A DNA stretch of 64,000 nucleotides from Brevibacillus_D fluminis_A (GTDB lineage: Bacteria; Bacillota; Bacilli; Brevibacillales; Brevibacillaceae), in the NCBI RefSeq assembly GCF_052072235.1, contig NZ_CM125436.1:2288001-2352000 (forward strand), given 5' to 3'. Positions 9,075 through 17,304 of this stretch are shown here, in pieces. The notes below the pieces were generated by a model that ran no database searches, was not told where the DNA came from, and was given only the letters and a program-made list of their open reading frames with translations. The position numbers were made by a program, and so were the translations under genes. How positions within the stretch are numbered: the stretch's first letter is position 1; each line of letters opens with the position of its first letter.

Positions 9075-9150
9075 ACAGACCAGAATCTGATTGAACGAGA
9101 AGAAGCAGCGATTGCTTGCAACATGGCGCGATCGCTGCTTTTTTTGGGGG

Positions 9151-10149
9151 TTACGCCTCATCCGCAATCACATCGCAATATTTTCGGATCAGACGGGACG
9201 CTTTGGATTGACTGATTTTTAAATATTCAGCCACTTTGCGCGAACTTTTGAACCGATCGTAGGATTGGCTGATCAACTGCTTTTCCAGCTCCTCCAATGC
9301 GACGGAAAGAGAAGGAAGCGGGGAAGGGGGCTGCGCTGCACTCGCGCCGAGGCGAATCTCGTCAGGCAGGTCGGCAGCGGTAATCAGGCCGTCGGTCGTG
9401 ATGATCAACTTTTCCAGCACGTTTTCCAGCTGGCGGATGTTTCCTGGCCAACGGTATCGCTTCAGCAGTTGCAAGGCGTCCGGTGCAACGCGATGGCTGC
9501 CGCCCAGCCGTTCGTTGTGCTTTCGGATGAAATGTGCGACAAGCGGCTCGATGTCGTCCATACGCTCGCGCAGCGGCGGCACTTTCAGGTCGATCACATG
9601 GAGACGATAATACAAATCTTCGCGAAATTTCTTTTGCTGGACCATCTTTTGCAAATTGCAGTTGGTGGCGGCAATGATCCGAACGTCCACTTTCTTGCTT
9701 TCCACTTGCCCCAACGGCAAAAACTCCTGATCCTGTATGACGTGCAAAAGCTTCGCCTGCATATGCAAGGGCATTTCCCCGATCTCATCGAGAAACAGCG
9801 TCCCCTGATGCGCGGCCTCAATCAGACCGATTTTTCCTTGCTTCAACGCGCCGGTGAACGCGCCGGGCGAATACCCGAAAAGCTCCGCTTCCAGCAAATT
9901 TTCCGGAATGGAGGCGCAATTGATCGTAAGAAACGGCTGCCGGGACCGTCGGCTCATGCCGTGGATCAGACCGGCCAGCGCGCTTTTGCCGGTGCCGGTC
10001 TCACCTTGCAAAAGCACGGTCGAATCATACGAGGCGATTTTTTCACAAAGCCGCAAAACTTGCTTCATGGCAGAGCTGTGCATGACCATCCCTGATCTGC
10101 CAGGCTCGGGACAGGAATCGGAAGTGAGCAGATGTTTTGACAAATCCAT
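9151..10149 (-). CDS. Sigma-54 enhancer-binding activator without sensor domain
   Basis: This 332-residue protein consists of an AAA+ sigma-54 activator domain (Walker A GETGTGKS, GAFTGA loop in SPGAFTGA, Walker B TLFLDEIGE, RWPGNIRQLENV) and a C-terminal TyrR-like helix-turn-helix (SSRKVAEYLKISQSKASRLI). It has only about 35 residues before the AAA+ core, so no PAS, GAF or receiver domain. It starts at ATG 10149, 35 bp after the SMR gene, and there is no room for a frameshifted sensor. A longer reading to 10758 only overlaps the SMR and TetR genes in another frame. The obvious target is the -24/-12 promoter at 11259. Regulation could be through expression level or direct ligand binding. Confidence 0.88.
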   Translation of the reverse strand: MDLSKHLLTSDSCPEPGRSGMVMHSSAMKQVLRLCEKIASYDSTVLLQGETGTGKSALAGLIHGMSRRSRQPFLTINCASIPENLLEAELFGYSPGAFTGALKQGKIGLIEAAHQGTLFLDEIGEMPLHMQAKLLHVIQDQEFLPLGQVESKKVDVRIIAATNCNLQKMVQQKKFREDLYYRLHVIDLKVPPLRERMDDIEPLVAHFIRKHNERLGGSHRVAPDALQLLKRYRWPGNIRQLENVLEKLIITTDGLITAADLPDEIRLGASAAQPPSPLPSLSVALEELEKQLISQSYDRFKSSRKVAEYLKISQSKASRLIRKYCDVIADEA

Positions 10150-10159
10150 GACGGCAATT

Positions 10160-10168
10160 CCCCCCCCC
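10160..10168. repeat. Homopolymeric C9 (G9 on the gene strand) in ribosome-binding region
   Basis: Nine consecutive C on the plus strand sit 11 bp before the start of the sigma-54 activator. On the mRNA this is a G-run that also serves as Shine-Dalgarno sequence. Slippage here would change SD spacing or length. Confidence 0.7.
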
Positions 10169-10184
10169 GCAATTCGTGCAGCCA

Positions 10185-10526
10185 TTATTGTGACATGGTT
10201 TGGGACGCAGGGCTGTCGGCCAGCTTCAGCAGCACGACACCCGCGATGATCGTCAGGATGCCGATGATGCGAAGCGGGCTGATCGACTCCTGCCATAAAA
10301 TGATGCCTACGACCACGGTCAAGGCGGTTCCGAGCCCCGACCAGATCGCATAGGCGGTGCCGAGCGGCAAGCCGCGAAGCGACAGCGATAGCAGATAGAA
10401 CGAGACTGCGTACCCGATGACGACCACGATGCTCGGGGCCAAACGGGTAAAGCCATCCGACAGCTTCAAGGAAGTCGTCGCTACAATCTCTGTCAAGATC
10501 GCCAGCAGCAAAAAGAGATAATTCAT
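10185..10526 (-). CDS. Small multidrug resistance (SMR) exporter, EmrE/Qac type
   Basis: This 113-residue protein has four membrane helices. The coupling glutamate E13 is in TEIVATTSLK, with the YAIWSGLG helix-3 motif and GFTRL after helix 1, all closer to the EmrE/QacC subclass than to guanidinium exporters. As a single gene it would form an antiparallel homodimer and exchange protons for cationic or quaternary ammonium compounds. It overlaps the upstream TetR gene by 4 bp (ATGA), so the two are translationally coupled, and it precedes the sigma-54 activator. Context beside a Rieske oxygenase and an amine-type permease suggests a quaternary amine substrate or product, which is an inference. 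Confidence 0.88.
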   Translation of the reverse strand: MNYLFLLLAILTEIVATTSLKLSDGFTRLAPSIVVVIGYAVSFYLLSLSLRGLPLGTAYAIWSGLGTALTVVVGIILWQESISPLRIIGILTIIAGVVLLKLADSPASQTMSQ

Positions 10527-11086
10527 GGTTTTCCCTCCGTAGACAGGCGAAGCAGCGTTTGTTCCACGCGTTCGCGCAGCTCATTTTTTTCCAGTGGAGC
10601 GAGCCCGAACATTTCGGCGAACCATAACCCATCCGCAGCAAGCCGGCAAATGGTGGCGATGGCAGGGTCGATGCCGTCGTTTTCCATCCGCGACTGCCAC
10701 TCTTGATAATAATCGCGTACAGGCTGCAGCAAAACCGGATTGTTGACGAGTGCTGCAAGCAAGCCGGCGCTGATTTTCAATTCTTGCTCCTCACTGCGAA
10801 ACGTCGCCCGGACATACGAGCGCGACCATTGCCCCGGTGAATCTCCTTCCGCCGGAACGCCGGCTTCCATTTCACAATGATAGCGATCGAATAAATGATC
10901 GATCATGCCTTTGATCAATGCTTCTTTCGACGGGAAGTGGTACAACAGACCGCCTTTGCTGACGGATGCATATGCCGCGACAGCATCCAGCGTCAAACGG
11001 CCGATCCCTTCCGTCTGCACCAGAAGATAGGCCGCTTCGAGAATGGCCTGTCGTGTAGGAACCGTTGATTTGGGGGATGCCTTCAT
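10523..11086 (-). CDS. TetR-family repressor
   Basis: This 187-residue protein has the N-terminal TetR helix-turn-helix (LTLDAVAAYASVSKGGLLYHFPSKEAL) and a divergent C-terminal ligand domain. It heads the TetR-SMR-activator operon. Its own promoter contains a 16-bp inverted repeat between -35 and -10, which fits autorepression relieved by a ligand, probably an SMR substrate. Confidence 0.88.
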   Translation of the reverse strand: MKASPKSTVPTRQAILEAAYLLVQTEGIGRLTLDAVAAYASVSKGGLLYHFPSKEALIKGMIDHLFDRYHCEMEAGVPAEGDSPGQWSRSYVRATFRSEEQELKISAGLLAALVNNPVLLQPVRDYYQEWQSRMENDGIDPAIATICRLAADGLWFAEMFGLAPLEKNELRERVEQTLLRLSTEGKP

Positions 11087-11126
11087 GAGCCTTCAGTCCT
11101 TCATTTTCCAAATTGTTCGTAAATGA

Positions 11127-11156
11127 AGTATACCGTCTGGACAGTACAGTTGTCAA
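11127..11156 (-). promoter_or_regulatory. Promoter of the TetR-SMR-activator operon with operator
   Basis: On the minus strand TTGACA (11151-11156) and TATACT (11127-11132) are 18 bp apart. The 16-bp inverted repeat at 11131-11146, TACcGTC-TG-GACaGTA, fills the spacer and is of the size bound by a TetR dimer. Confidence 0.65.
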
Positions 11157-11168
11157 TTTGCTGGACAT

Positions 11169-11204
11169 GAGTCTGCGGTAACTCGGGTGAGTCTGTCGTG
11201 ACTC
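11169..11204 (+). promoter_or_regulatory. Tandem upstream activating sites for the sigma-54 activator
   Basis: GAGTCTGCGGTAACTC (11169-11184) and GAGTCTGTCGTGACTC (11189-11204) are two 16-bp near-palindromes (GAGT-N8-ACTC) whose starts are 20 bp apart, about two helical turns. They lie 55-90 bp upstream of the -24 element, the normal place for enhancer-binding proteins. Confidence 0.6.
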
Positions 11205-11258
11205 GATGGAGGGGCTGCAAAACATCCCTCCAAATGAAAAAAATCGTGCCTGAATCTT

Positions 11259-11274
11259 TGGCATTGTTTTTGCA
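11259..11274 (+). promoter_or_regulatory. Sigma-54 (-24/-12) promoter of the Rieske oxygenase operon
   Basis: TGGCATTGTTTTTGCA has GG and GC separated by exactly 10 bp, as in the TGGCAC-N5-TTGCW consensus. It is 47 bp before the oxygenase start, with a sigma-54 activator gene and paired palindromes alongside. Confidence 0.75.
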
Positions 11275-11320
11275 CTTTGCTTCTCGTGAGCAGCGAAACC
11301 AAGACGAGGAGATGAGGAGT

Positions 11321-12445
11321 ATGACAAGCCAGAACACAAAATGGGCTCATCGCTATCAGGAGGATGTCGAGCGTTCGTATACGTTACCCAATATGTATTA
11401 CACGAGCCCGGACGTATTGGCGGAGGAACGCGAGGCGATTTTTTTCAAAAACTGGATCTGTGTCGGGCATCAGGAAAAAGTAGCGAAGCCAGGCGATTAC
11501 TTTACGACGATGATTTTGGATCAGAGCATTTTGATCGCAAAAGGCAAGGATGATGTCATCCGCGCGTTTTATAACGTGTGTCCGCATCGCGGTCATGAGC
11601 TGGCGAGCGGAGAAGGGAACAAGGCGATTTTTTCCTGTCCGTACCATGCGTGGACGTTCCAGCTCGACGGCAAGTTCCACAACGGCCGCGCTGTCCGCCA
11701 ATTGAAAAATTTCAATGAGCAGGAAGCATGCTTGCGTCCGGTGAAACTAGAAGTATTCTTCAACTTCCTGTTTATCAATCTGGACCCGCACGCAGTACCG
11801 CTGCGCCAGATGATGCCCGGTCTCGAAGAAGAGATTCGCGGTCGCGTGCCTGAACTCGACCGGCTGACGCTTGCGCACCGCACCTCGTACACCATCAAGG
11901 CGAACTGGAAAAATGTCGTTGACAATTACCTGGAATGCCACCACTGCGTCATCGCTCATCCGCAGCTGGTGGAACTGGTCGACATGTCCAACTACCGTGT
12001 GGAGACGTTCGATTACCACATTAAGCAGACCGGAACAGGCAAACAGCGGCTCGGCTGCGATCTGGCGGTGGGGGAAGGGAAGGATGCGGTGGAGACGTAT
12101 GCCTCGTATTGGCTGTGGCCGACGCTCGCCCTCGACATCATGCCGGGTGAACCGGGCTTGATCATGATGTATATGATTCCGGATGGACCGGAACAAACGA
12201 TCGAGCATCTGGAATTTTATTATTTGCAAAAAGAACCGACGGAAGAGGGCTGGGCGAATATCGAGTACCAGGATAAAATTTTGACCCCTGAAGATATCGA
12301 GCTGGTGGAAAGCGTACAGCGGGGGCTCCATTCGCGCGGCTATGTGGATGGACGGTACGTGGTCGATCAGCTGCGCAGCTCCATCAGCGAGCATGGCGTG
12401 CATCATTTCCACGGCCTGGTGCTAAAAGCACTCGGGGCTTTGTAA
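11321..12445 (+). CDS. Rieske-type ring-hydroxylating/quaternary-amine oxygenase, alpha subunit
   Basis: This 374-residue oxygenase has a Rieske [2Fe-2S] site (C87-x-H89 in NVCPHRGHE and C106-x2-H109 in SCPYHAW) and a mononuclear iron site in the DNYLECHHCVIAHP segment. The latter resembles carnitine and glycine-betaine monooxygenases as well as aromatic dioxygenases. No ferredoxin or reductase gene is next to it, so electrons must come from elsewhere. ATG 11321 follows GAGGAGATGAGGAG; the upstream in-frame start at 11198 overlaps the promoter. The gene is under a sigma-54 promoter and probably co-transcribed with the permease. A quaternary or amine substrate fits the SMR and permease neighbours, but the substrate is not shown by sequence. 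Confidence 0.85.
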   Translation: MTSQNTKWAHRYQEDVERSYTLPNMYYTSPDVLAEEREAIFFKNWICVGHQEKVAKPGDYFTTMILDQSILIAKGKDDVIRAFYNVCPHRGHELASGEGNKAIFSCPYHAWTFQLDGKFHNGRAVRQLKNFNEQEACLRPVKLEVFFNFLFINLDPHAVPLRQMMPGLEEEIRGRVPELDRLTLAHRTSYTIKANWKNVVDNYLECHHCVIAHPQLVELVDMSNYRVETFDYHIKQTGTGKQRLGCDLAVGEGKDAVETYASYWLWPTLALDIMPGEPGLIMMYMIPDGPEQTIEHLEFYYLQKEPTEEGWANIEYQDKILTPEDIELVESVQRGLHSRGYVDGRYVVDQLRSSISEHGVHHFHGLVLKALGAL

Positions 12446-12470
12446 ACGAGACGGCCGGGGGTGAGAGAAT

Positions 12471-13808
12471 TTGGACAATCAAACGGGATTGCAAAGAAAA
12501 CTAAAGCTGTGGCACGTATTCGCGTTGGGGCTGTCGCTGATGGTCCCCACCACGGTTTTTGATACGTACGGGATCGCTTCCGGCGCAACCGGGGGACATG
12601 TGCCGATTTCCTACCTGTTTAGCATGTGCGCGATCTTGTTCACGGTGTTCAGCTATACGCATATGGTCAAAGTGTTTCCGCGCGCCGGCTCGGCGTACAC
12701 GTATGCCCAGCAAACATTTAATCCGGGCGTCGGCTTCATCGTCGGCTGGGCAGCGCTTTGCGATTATTTGTTTTTGCCGATGCTGTATGCATTGGCTGCG
12801 GAAATTTACTTGTCCTCGTTTTTTCCGGACGTGCCGGGCTGGCTGTGGATCGTCCTGTCGATTGCATTTTTTACGATCGCCAACATTTTTTCTGTCAAAG
12901 TGACGATTTCCTTTAACGCCATTTTCGTGGTCTTTCAAATGATCATTTGCGTCGTGTTCGTCGCTTTGCTGATCCGCGAGCTGGCAGGGGGCTCCACCAG
13001 CTTTTCGCTCGCGCCGTTTTATTCGGCCAATCTCACGATGAATTCTATCTTGTCCGGTTCGATCATCCTTTGTTACACGCTGATCGGCTTTGACGCGCTC
13101 AGCACGCTGTCTGAGGAAGCGATACAGCCGACCAGGACGATTCCGCGCGCGATGATCATCCAGACGATTTTTCTCGGCTTGCTGTACACCACGATCACGT
13201 ATTTCATGCAGCTGCTTTTCCCGGACGTCTCGGTTTTCAACGATCCGGATGCCGCGTCGTCCGAAATCGCCCAAAAGCTGGGCGGGATGCTGTTCGCCTC
13301 CATTTTTATCGCCATCACGGTTACGGGCAATCTCGTGGGGGGAATCGCTGCCCAGCTTAGCACCTCGCGTCTGTTGTTTGCGATGGGGCGCGACGATGTG
13401 ATTCCGAAGCGAATCTTTGGCTATGTGCATCCGCGTACGGGCGTGCCCGTTTGGAATGTGCTTCTGACCGGTCTCTTTTCGCTGACGGCCGTCTTTCTTT
13501 CCTATGAGACCGCGATTTCGTTCTTCAGCTTTGGGGCATACATCGCGTTTAGCTTCGTGAATTTGTCCGTGATCGTCTATTACTACCGTCAGCGCAAAAT
13601 GAATACGTTCAAAGGGATACTGATGTATTTGGTCAGTCCGCTGATCGCGCTGTGCTTTCTCATGCTGCTGTGGGCCAATATGGACATGCACGCACTGATG
13701 CTGGGGCTGGTTTGGAACGTCGTCGGGATCGGGTACCTCGCTTATTTGACCAAGTTTTTCCGTCAAAAACCGCCGCAATTTCATTTTGATGAAAATGTAA
13801 GCGGTTAA
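12471..13808 (+). CDS. APC-superfamily amino acid/polyamine permease (PuuP-like)
   Basis: This 445-residue membrane protein has about 12 hydrophobic helices. The APC signature is visible in helix 1 (GLSLMVPTTVFDTYGIASGATGG in part) and in FDALSTLSEEA on helix 6. It resembles putrescine-type importers. The start is TTG 12471, preceded by GGGGGTGAG with good spacing; no ATG is near. The gene is 25 bp after the Rieske oxygenase, so it likely imports that enzyme's substrate. It ends 6 bp from the convergent response regulator. Confidence 0.85.
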   Translation: MDNQTGLQRKLKLWHVFALGLSLMVPTTVFDTYGIASGATGGHVPISYLFSMCAILFTVFSYTHMVKVFPRAGSAYTYAQQTFNPGVGFIVGWAALCDYLFLPMLYALAAEIYLSSFFPDVPGWLWIVLSIAFFTIANIFSVKVTISFNAIFVVFQMIICVVFVALLIRELAGGSTSFSLAPFYSANLTMNSILSGSIILCYTLIGFDALSTLSEEAIQPTRTIPRAMIIQTIFLGLLYTTITYFMQLLFPDVSVFNDPDAASSEIAQKLGGMLFASIFIAITVTGNLVGGIAAQLSTSRLLFAMGRDDVIPKRIFGYVHPRTGVPVWNVLLTGLFSLTAVFLSYETAISFFSFGAYIAFSFVNLSVIVYYYRQRKMNTFKGILMYLVSPLIALCFLMLLWANMDMHALMLGLVWNVVGIGYLAYLTKFFRQKPPQFHFDENVSG

Positions 13809-13814
13809 TTGCGG

Positions 13815-14459
13815 CTACTTCAACTGATGGCGGGTCGCATACGCGGCCAATTGCACACGGTTGGCCAGGCCAAGTTTGTCGAGAATATTTTTTAAATGGT
13901 TTTTGACGGTGTTTTCTGCGATAAACAGATGCTCGCTGATTTCACGGTTCGTATCGCCAAGGCCGACACGGATGACGATTTCACGCTCGCGCGGCGTCAG
14001 CACCCCTGGGGTCGGTTCGTCGGGAACAGGCTCTTTGCGGAAATGGTTCATCAAGCGGGAAGCCATTTCGCGCGACACCTCCGAGTCTTCCTCAAGCAGG
14101 GCGTGCAGGTAGCTGACCCAATCGTCCGGCTCCAGATTTTTCAACAAATAGCCTTGTGCGCCGTATTGGATGGCGGTAAACAAATCGCCGACATCGTCGG
14201 ACACACTCAGGATGACTACCTTGATATGCGGGTAGTTTTTCTTGATTTCACGGGTTGCGATGAGGCCGTTCCACTTGGGCATGTTGATGTCGAGCAGAAC
14301 CAGGTCAGGCTGCAGGTTTCCGCACAGATGGTAGGCTTCCTCGCCGTCGGCCGCCTCGCCGATCAGTTCGAAAGCGTCATCATCGGCGAGCAGGCTGCGG
14401 ATGGCAAGGCGCGCCATCGGATGATCGTCGGCGATCACGACGCGGTAGGTTGTCGTCAT
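13815..14459 (-). CDS. NarL/LuxR-family response regulator
   Basis: This 214-residue protein has an N-terminal receiver domain (acidic DD near residue 11, phosphoacceptor D in LVLLDINMP, K in YLLKN) and a C-terminal LuxR helix-turn-helix (LTPREREIVIRVGLG...NTVKNHLKNIL). It overlaps its kinase gene by 4 bp (ATGA), so the pair is translated in coupling. The target genes are unknown. Confidence 0.92.
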   Translation of the reverse strand: MTTTYRVVIADDHPMARLAIRSLLADDDAFELIGEAADGEEAYHLCGNLQPDLVLLDINMPKWNGLIATREIKKNYPHIKVVILSVSDDVGDLFTAIQYGAQGYLLKNLEPDDWVSYLHALLEEDSEVSREMASRLMNHFRKEPVPDEPTPGVLTPREREIVIRVGLGDTNREISEHLFIAENTVKNHLKNILDKLGLANRVQLAAYATRHQLK

Positions 14460-15268
14460 TTTCGGTTCCCTCCAGTTCCGTTGGATACAAGCGTCAGACG
14501 CGTGCCTCGCTCATGGCGGGTGATGGAGAAGGCGGCGCGAATTTCGGCGGCGCGCTCCTGCATCATTTTCAGTCCGTAATGGCCAGGCTGCGGCACGGTA
14601 TCGATGATTCCGATGCCATCGTCCTCGATGGTCAGCTGCCAGCTCCCGGGCGTTGGCCCTTCGTCAATTTGCAGCGAGACGCGGTTTGCCTGCGCATGCT
14701 TGCGGATGTTGGTGAACGCCTCCTGAATGATGGCAAACAGCTGGATTTCTTCACGCGGCGTAAACAGCGAATCCGGCATGTCGAATCTGCTTGAGACGCC
14801 AAGGCCGGTCAGCGTGCTCCATTGTGCGAGCCAGATTTCCAGCCGGTTGCGCAGGGTAGTGCCTTCCTCCGGCAATGTCCGCAGGTTGAAAATCGCCTGG
14901 CGGACATGATTGTCCAGCGCTGCGACCGCTTCGCGCGCCTCGTCAAGCTGGTTGCGCTTGATGGTGATGTTGAGGTAAAACAGCGTTTGGGCCATGCCGT
15001 CGTGCAGCTCGCGGGCCAGCCGCTCCCGCTCCTCATAGACCGCGCGATGCGAGCGTTCCGCAACCAGGCGATCGTTCATTTTGCGGATTGTTTTGAAAAC
15101 GACCAGCGAAAACAGAAAGGAAAGTACGAATGTCAAAAGCGTGATGAGCAGGTTGCCGGTTTCCATCGACATATAAGGCATCAAAAGCTCGTGGCGAATA
15201 TACTCAAAACCCCCGATCAGCATGGTCGGCAGCAAAATCGTAAATAATTGCAGGATGCGATACGTCAC
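14456..15268 (-). CDS. HisKA_3 sensor histidine kinase with two membrane helices
   Basis: This NarX/DegS/LiaS-type kinase has two N-terminal membrane helices joined by a very short external loop (about residues 25-38), an H-box ARELHDGMAQTL, and a HATPase domain with EAFTNIRKHA and EDDGIGI. The short loop suggests sensing within the membrane or through a partner. GTG 15268 has GGAAAGGCGG upstream. An in-frame ATG at 15310 sits almost on a likely -10 (TATACT, about 15315), so it would be near leaderless; it remains the alternative start. Confidence 0.87.
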   Translation of the reverse strand: MTYRILQLFTILLPTMLIGGFEYIRHELLMPYMSMETGNLLITLLTFVLSFLFSLVVFKTIRKMNDRLVAERSHRAVYEERERLARELHDGMAQTLFYLNITIKRNQLDEAREAVAALDNHVRQAIFNLRTLPEEGTTLRNRLEIWLAQWSTLTGLGVSSRFDMPDSLFTPREEIQLFAIIQEAFTNIRKHAQANRVSLQIDEGPTPGSWQLTIEDDGIGIIDTVPQPGHYGLKMMQERAAEIRAAFSITRHERGTRLTLVSNGTGGNRK

Positions 15269-15406
15269 GTGCGATTCCGCCTTTCCGCCCGAAAAAATGG
15301 GCTTATTCATAGGATAGTATACCGCATCGGCCCGTTTTCGGAAGAACCTTTCCGCCCTTGATTGCTTACGATATGGTGACAATTGTGCAGAAGGGATGGA
15401 GGAGGA

Positions 15407-15613
15407 TTGTGGACAAATTGGGTGACCATTCACGAATCGTTTGGACTGCCGCGCGTGGCACAAGATTGCCGCACCTATCTGGAGAATAACGGCATTCGCG
15501 TCCGCTTGCAGCGAAGCCGCAAGCAAACATCCGCCTATTACTTGCTGCAGGTCCCCAAGACGCAAGAGGGTGCGGCAAGGGAACTCTTGACACGCTTCCG
15601 CAAGAATCTGTGA
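15407..15613 (+). CDS. Small uncharacterised protein upstream of splB
   Basis: A 60-75 residue open frame (WVTIHESFGLPRVAQDCRTY...LLTRFRKNL) is preceded by a strong AGGAGG at 15400-15405. The start is uncertain: TTG 15407 is very close to the SD, GTG 15422 is far. The protein looks like a compact alpha/beta fold with conserved-looking GIRVRL and YYLLQVP strands. The frame ends 38 bp before splB, so the two are probably co-transcribed, comparable in position but not in sequence to B. subtilis splA. I do not recognise the family. Confidence 0.6.
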   Translation: MWTNWVTIHESFGLPRVAQDCRTYLENNGIRVRLQRSRKQTSAYYLLQVPKTQEGAARELLTRFRKNL

Positions 15614-15651
15614 CCGCCCGGACGCCCATACTAGCGGCAGGAGGGATGGCG

Positions 15652-16719
15652 ATGACAACGACGGTGTTGGAGCGACCAAGCGTGCTGGCAAACGATCGCA
15701 TGTTCGTGCCGGACTCTGTTTTTTTCGAGCCGGATGCACTCAATTATCCGCTGGGAAAGGAGCTGTATGCCCGATACCAGGCGGAAGGCTTGCCGATCAG
15801 CATGACGACGAGCCACAACCAGGTGCGCGGCATTCCTGGCGAGACCGATTTGGAGAAATACCGCAATGCCAAGCGAACATTGGTCGTGGGCGTGCGCAAA
15901 ACGATGAAATTCGAGCAATCCAAGCCATCGGCCGAGTATGCGATTCCGCTTGCGACCGGATGCGCCGCCCATTGCCATTACTGTTATTTGAATACGAATA
16001 TCGGAAGCAAGCCTTATCTACGCGTATATGTCAACACGGACGAAATTTTTGCCCAAGCCCGCGCGTACATCGAGGAACGGCTGCCGGAAATCACCCGGTT
16101 TGAAGCGGCCTGCACGTCCGATCCGGTCGGGATCGAGCACATCACCGGCAATTTGAAGCGAACGATCGAATTCATGGGTGGTCAAGAGCATGGCCGGCTG
16201 CGGTTCGTCACCAAGTTTCACCATGTGGATTCGCTTCTGGATGCGAAGCATAACGGACATACCCGGTTTCGCTTCAGCGTGAACGCCGATTATGTGATCA
16301 AAAACTTTGAGCCGGGCACATCGACTTTTGACCAGCGGATCGAGGCTGCGGGAAAAGTCGCACGGGCAGGGTATCCGCTCGGATTCATCGTGGCGCCGCT
16401 GTATTGGTTTGAAGGCTGGGAAAAAGGGTATACGGACTTGCTGGAGCGGCTCAAAAACCAGCTGGATACGGCAGGGACGAACGATTTGACATTTGAGTTG
16501 ATCCAGCATCGGTTTACCAAGATCGCCAAAAAGGTGATCCTCGAGCGGTATCCGAAAACGAAGCTTGTGATGAACGAGGAAGAGCGAAAATACAAATGGG
16601 GCAAGTACGGGAAGGGCAAGTACGTGTATCCGGATGGACAAGCCAAGGCGCTGCACGCGCATCTGCGAGGCGAGATCGGGCGGCTGTTTCCCGAGGCGCG
16701 CATCGAATATTTCACTTGA
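15652..16719 (+). CDS. splB: Spore photoproduct lyase
   Basis: This radical SAM enzyme reverses the thymine dimer (5-thyminyl-5,6-dihydrothymine) formed by UV in spore DNA, during germination. The cluster ligands are C104-x3-C108-x2-C111 (GCAAHCHYCYL). C154 in ACTSDPVG corresponds exactly, after a 13-residue offset, to the catalytic Cys141 of B. subtilis SplB. At 355 residues it has the normal size. ATG 15652 has GGAGGG seven bases upstream; the ATG at 15646 abuts the SD. Its presence is the strongest evidence that the host forms endospores. Confidence 0.95.
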   Translation: MTTTVLERPSVLANDRMFVPDSVFFEPDALNYPLGKELYARYQAEGLPISMTTSHNQVRGIPGETDLEKYRNAKRTLVVGVRKTMKFEQSKPSAEYAIPLATGCAAHCHYCYLNTNIGSKPYLRVYVNTDEIFAQARAYIEERLPEITRFEAACTSDPVGIEHITGNLKRTIEFMGGQEHGRLRFVTKFHHVDSLLDAKHNGHTRFRFSVNADYVIKNFEPGTSTFDQRIEAAGKVARAGYPLGFIVAPLYWFEGWEKGYTDLLERLKNQLDTAGTNDLTFELIQHRFTKIAKKVILERYPKTKLVMNEEERKYKWGKYGKGKYVYPDGQAKALHAHLRGEIGRLFPEARIEYFT

Positions 16720-16755
16720 GTCAACACTACAGCAAGAACGATTCACGGAAAGGAT

Positions 16756-17304
16756 ATGGTGAAAATGAGAACGGTGCACAAGCCGATGCTCTTGCACAAG
16801 CTGGGTGAGATCAAGGAAAATCCGGTGCGGATCGAACCGATGTACGCGAAGCAGGTGAGCGATGCGCTCAATGTGCTGCTCGCCAGCGTGTATACGCTGT
16901 TTCATCAAGTGAAAAAGCATCATTGGGTGGTAGAGGGACCCGATTTCCGCGACCTGCATCTATTGCTCGATGAGCTTGCCGCGCATTTGCTCGCGCACGG
17001 CGACCAGCTCGCGGAACGGGTGACGGTACTGGCCGCATACCCCATCTCCACGCCGCGCAAGCAGCAGGAGATGGCGTTGTTTCCAGTGGAGGAAGAAGGC
17101 ATGTTTGATTTGCGCACGATGCTGATGGGTGACATGCGCGCCTATCAGGAGATTATCGCCCGCTATCGCGATGTCATCCGGCTCGCCATGCAGGTGGGCG
17201 ATTTCGGCAGCGAACACATGCTGAAAGAACAGCTTCAACAGCTCGAATTCGATGTCCACCATATCGAGCATGTGTTGGGAGAGGACACGCTTATGCTTAA
17301 TTGA
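16756..17304 (+). CDS. Dps-family ferritin-like DNA-protection protein
   Basis: This 182-residue four-helix protein carries the Dps ferroxidase pattern in KKHHWVVEGPDFRDLH...LAAHLLAHGDQLAERV, where the H and D/E ligands are shared across a subunit interface. Dps dodecamers oxidise and store iron and shield DNA from peroxide. The protein has a longer N-terminus than typical Dps. The start could be ATG 16756, GTG 16759 or ATG 16765, all just after GGAAAGG. Its stop overlaps the convergent cysK stop by 8 bp. Confidence 0.88.
   Translation: MVKMRTVHKPMLLHKLGEIKENPVRIEPMYAKQVSDALNVLLASVYTLFHQVKKHHWVVEGPDFRDLHLLLDELAAHLLAHGDQLAERVTVLAAYPISTPRKQQEMALFPVEEEGMFDLRTMLMGDMRAYQEIIARYRDVIRLAMQVGDFGSEHMLKEQLQQLEFDVHHIEHVLGEDTLMLN

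Noticed and set aside
10150..10758. N-terminal extension of the sigma-54 activator
   Set aside because: It reads the SMR and TetR genes out of frame; composition and motifs are nonsense.
12501..13784. 427-residue minus-strand ORF
   Set aside because: Antisense to the APC permease, rich in R/H/Q/D as expected for a shadow frame.
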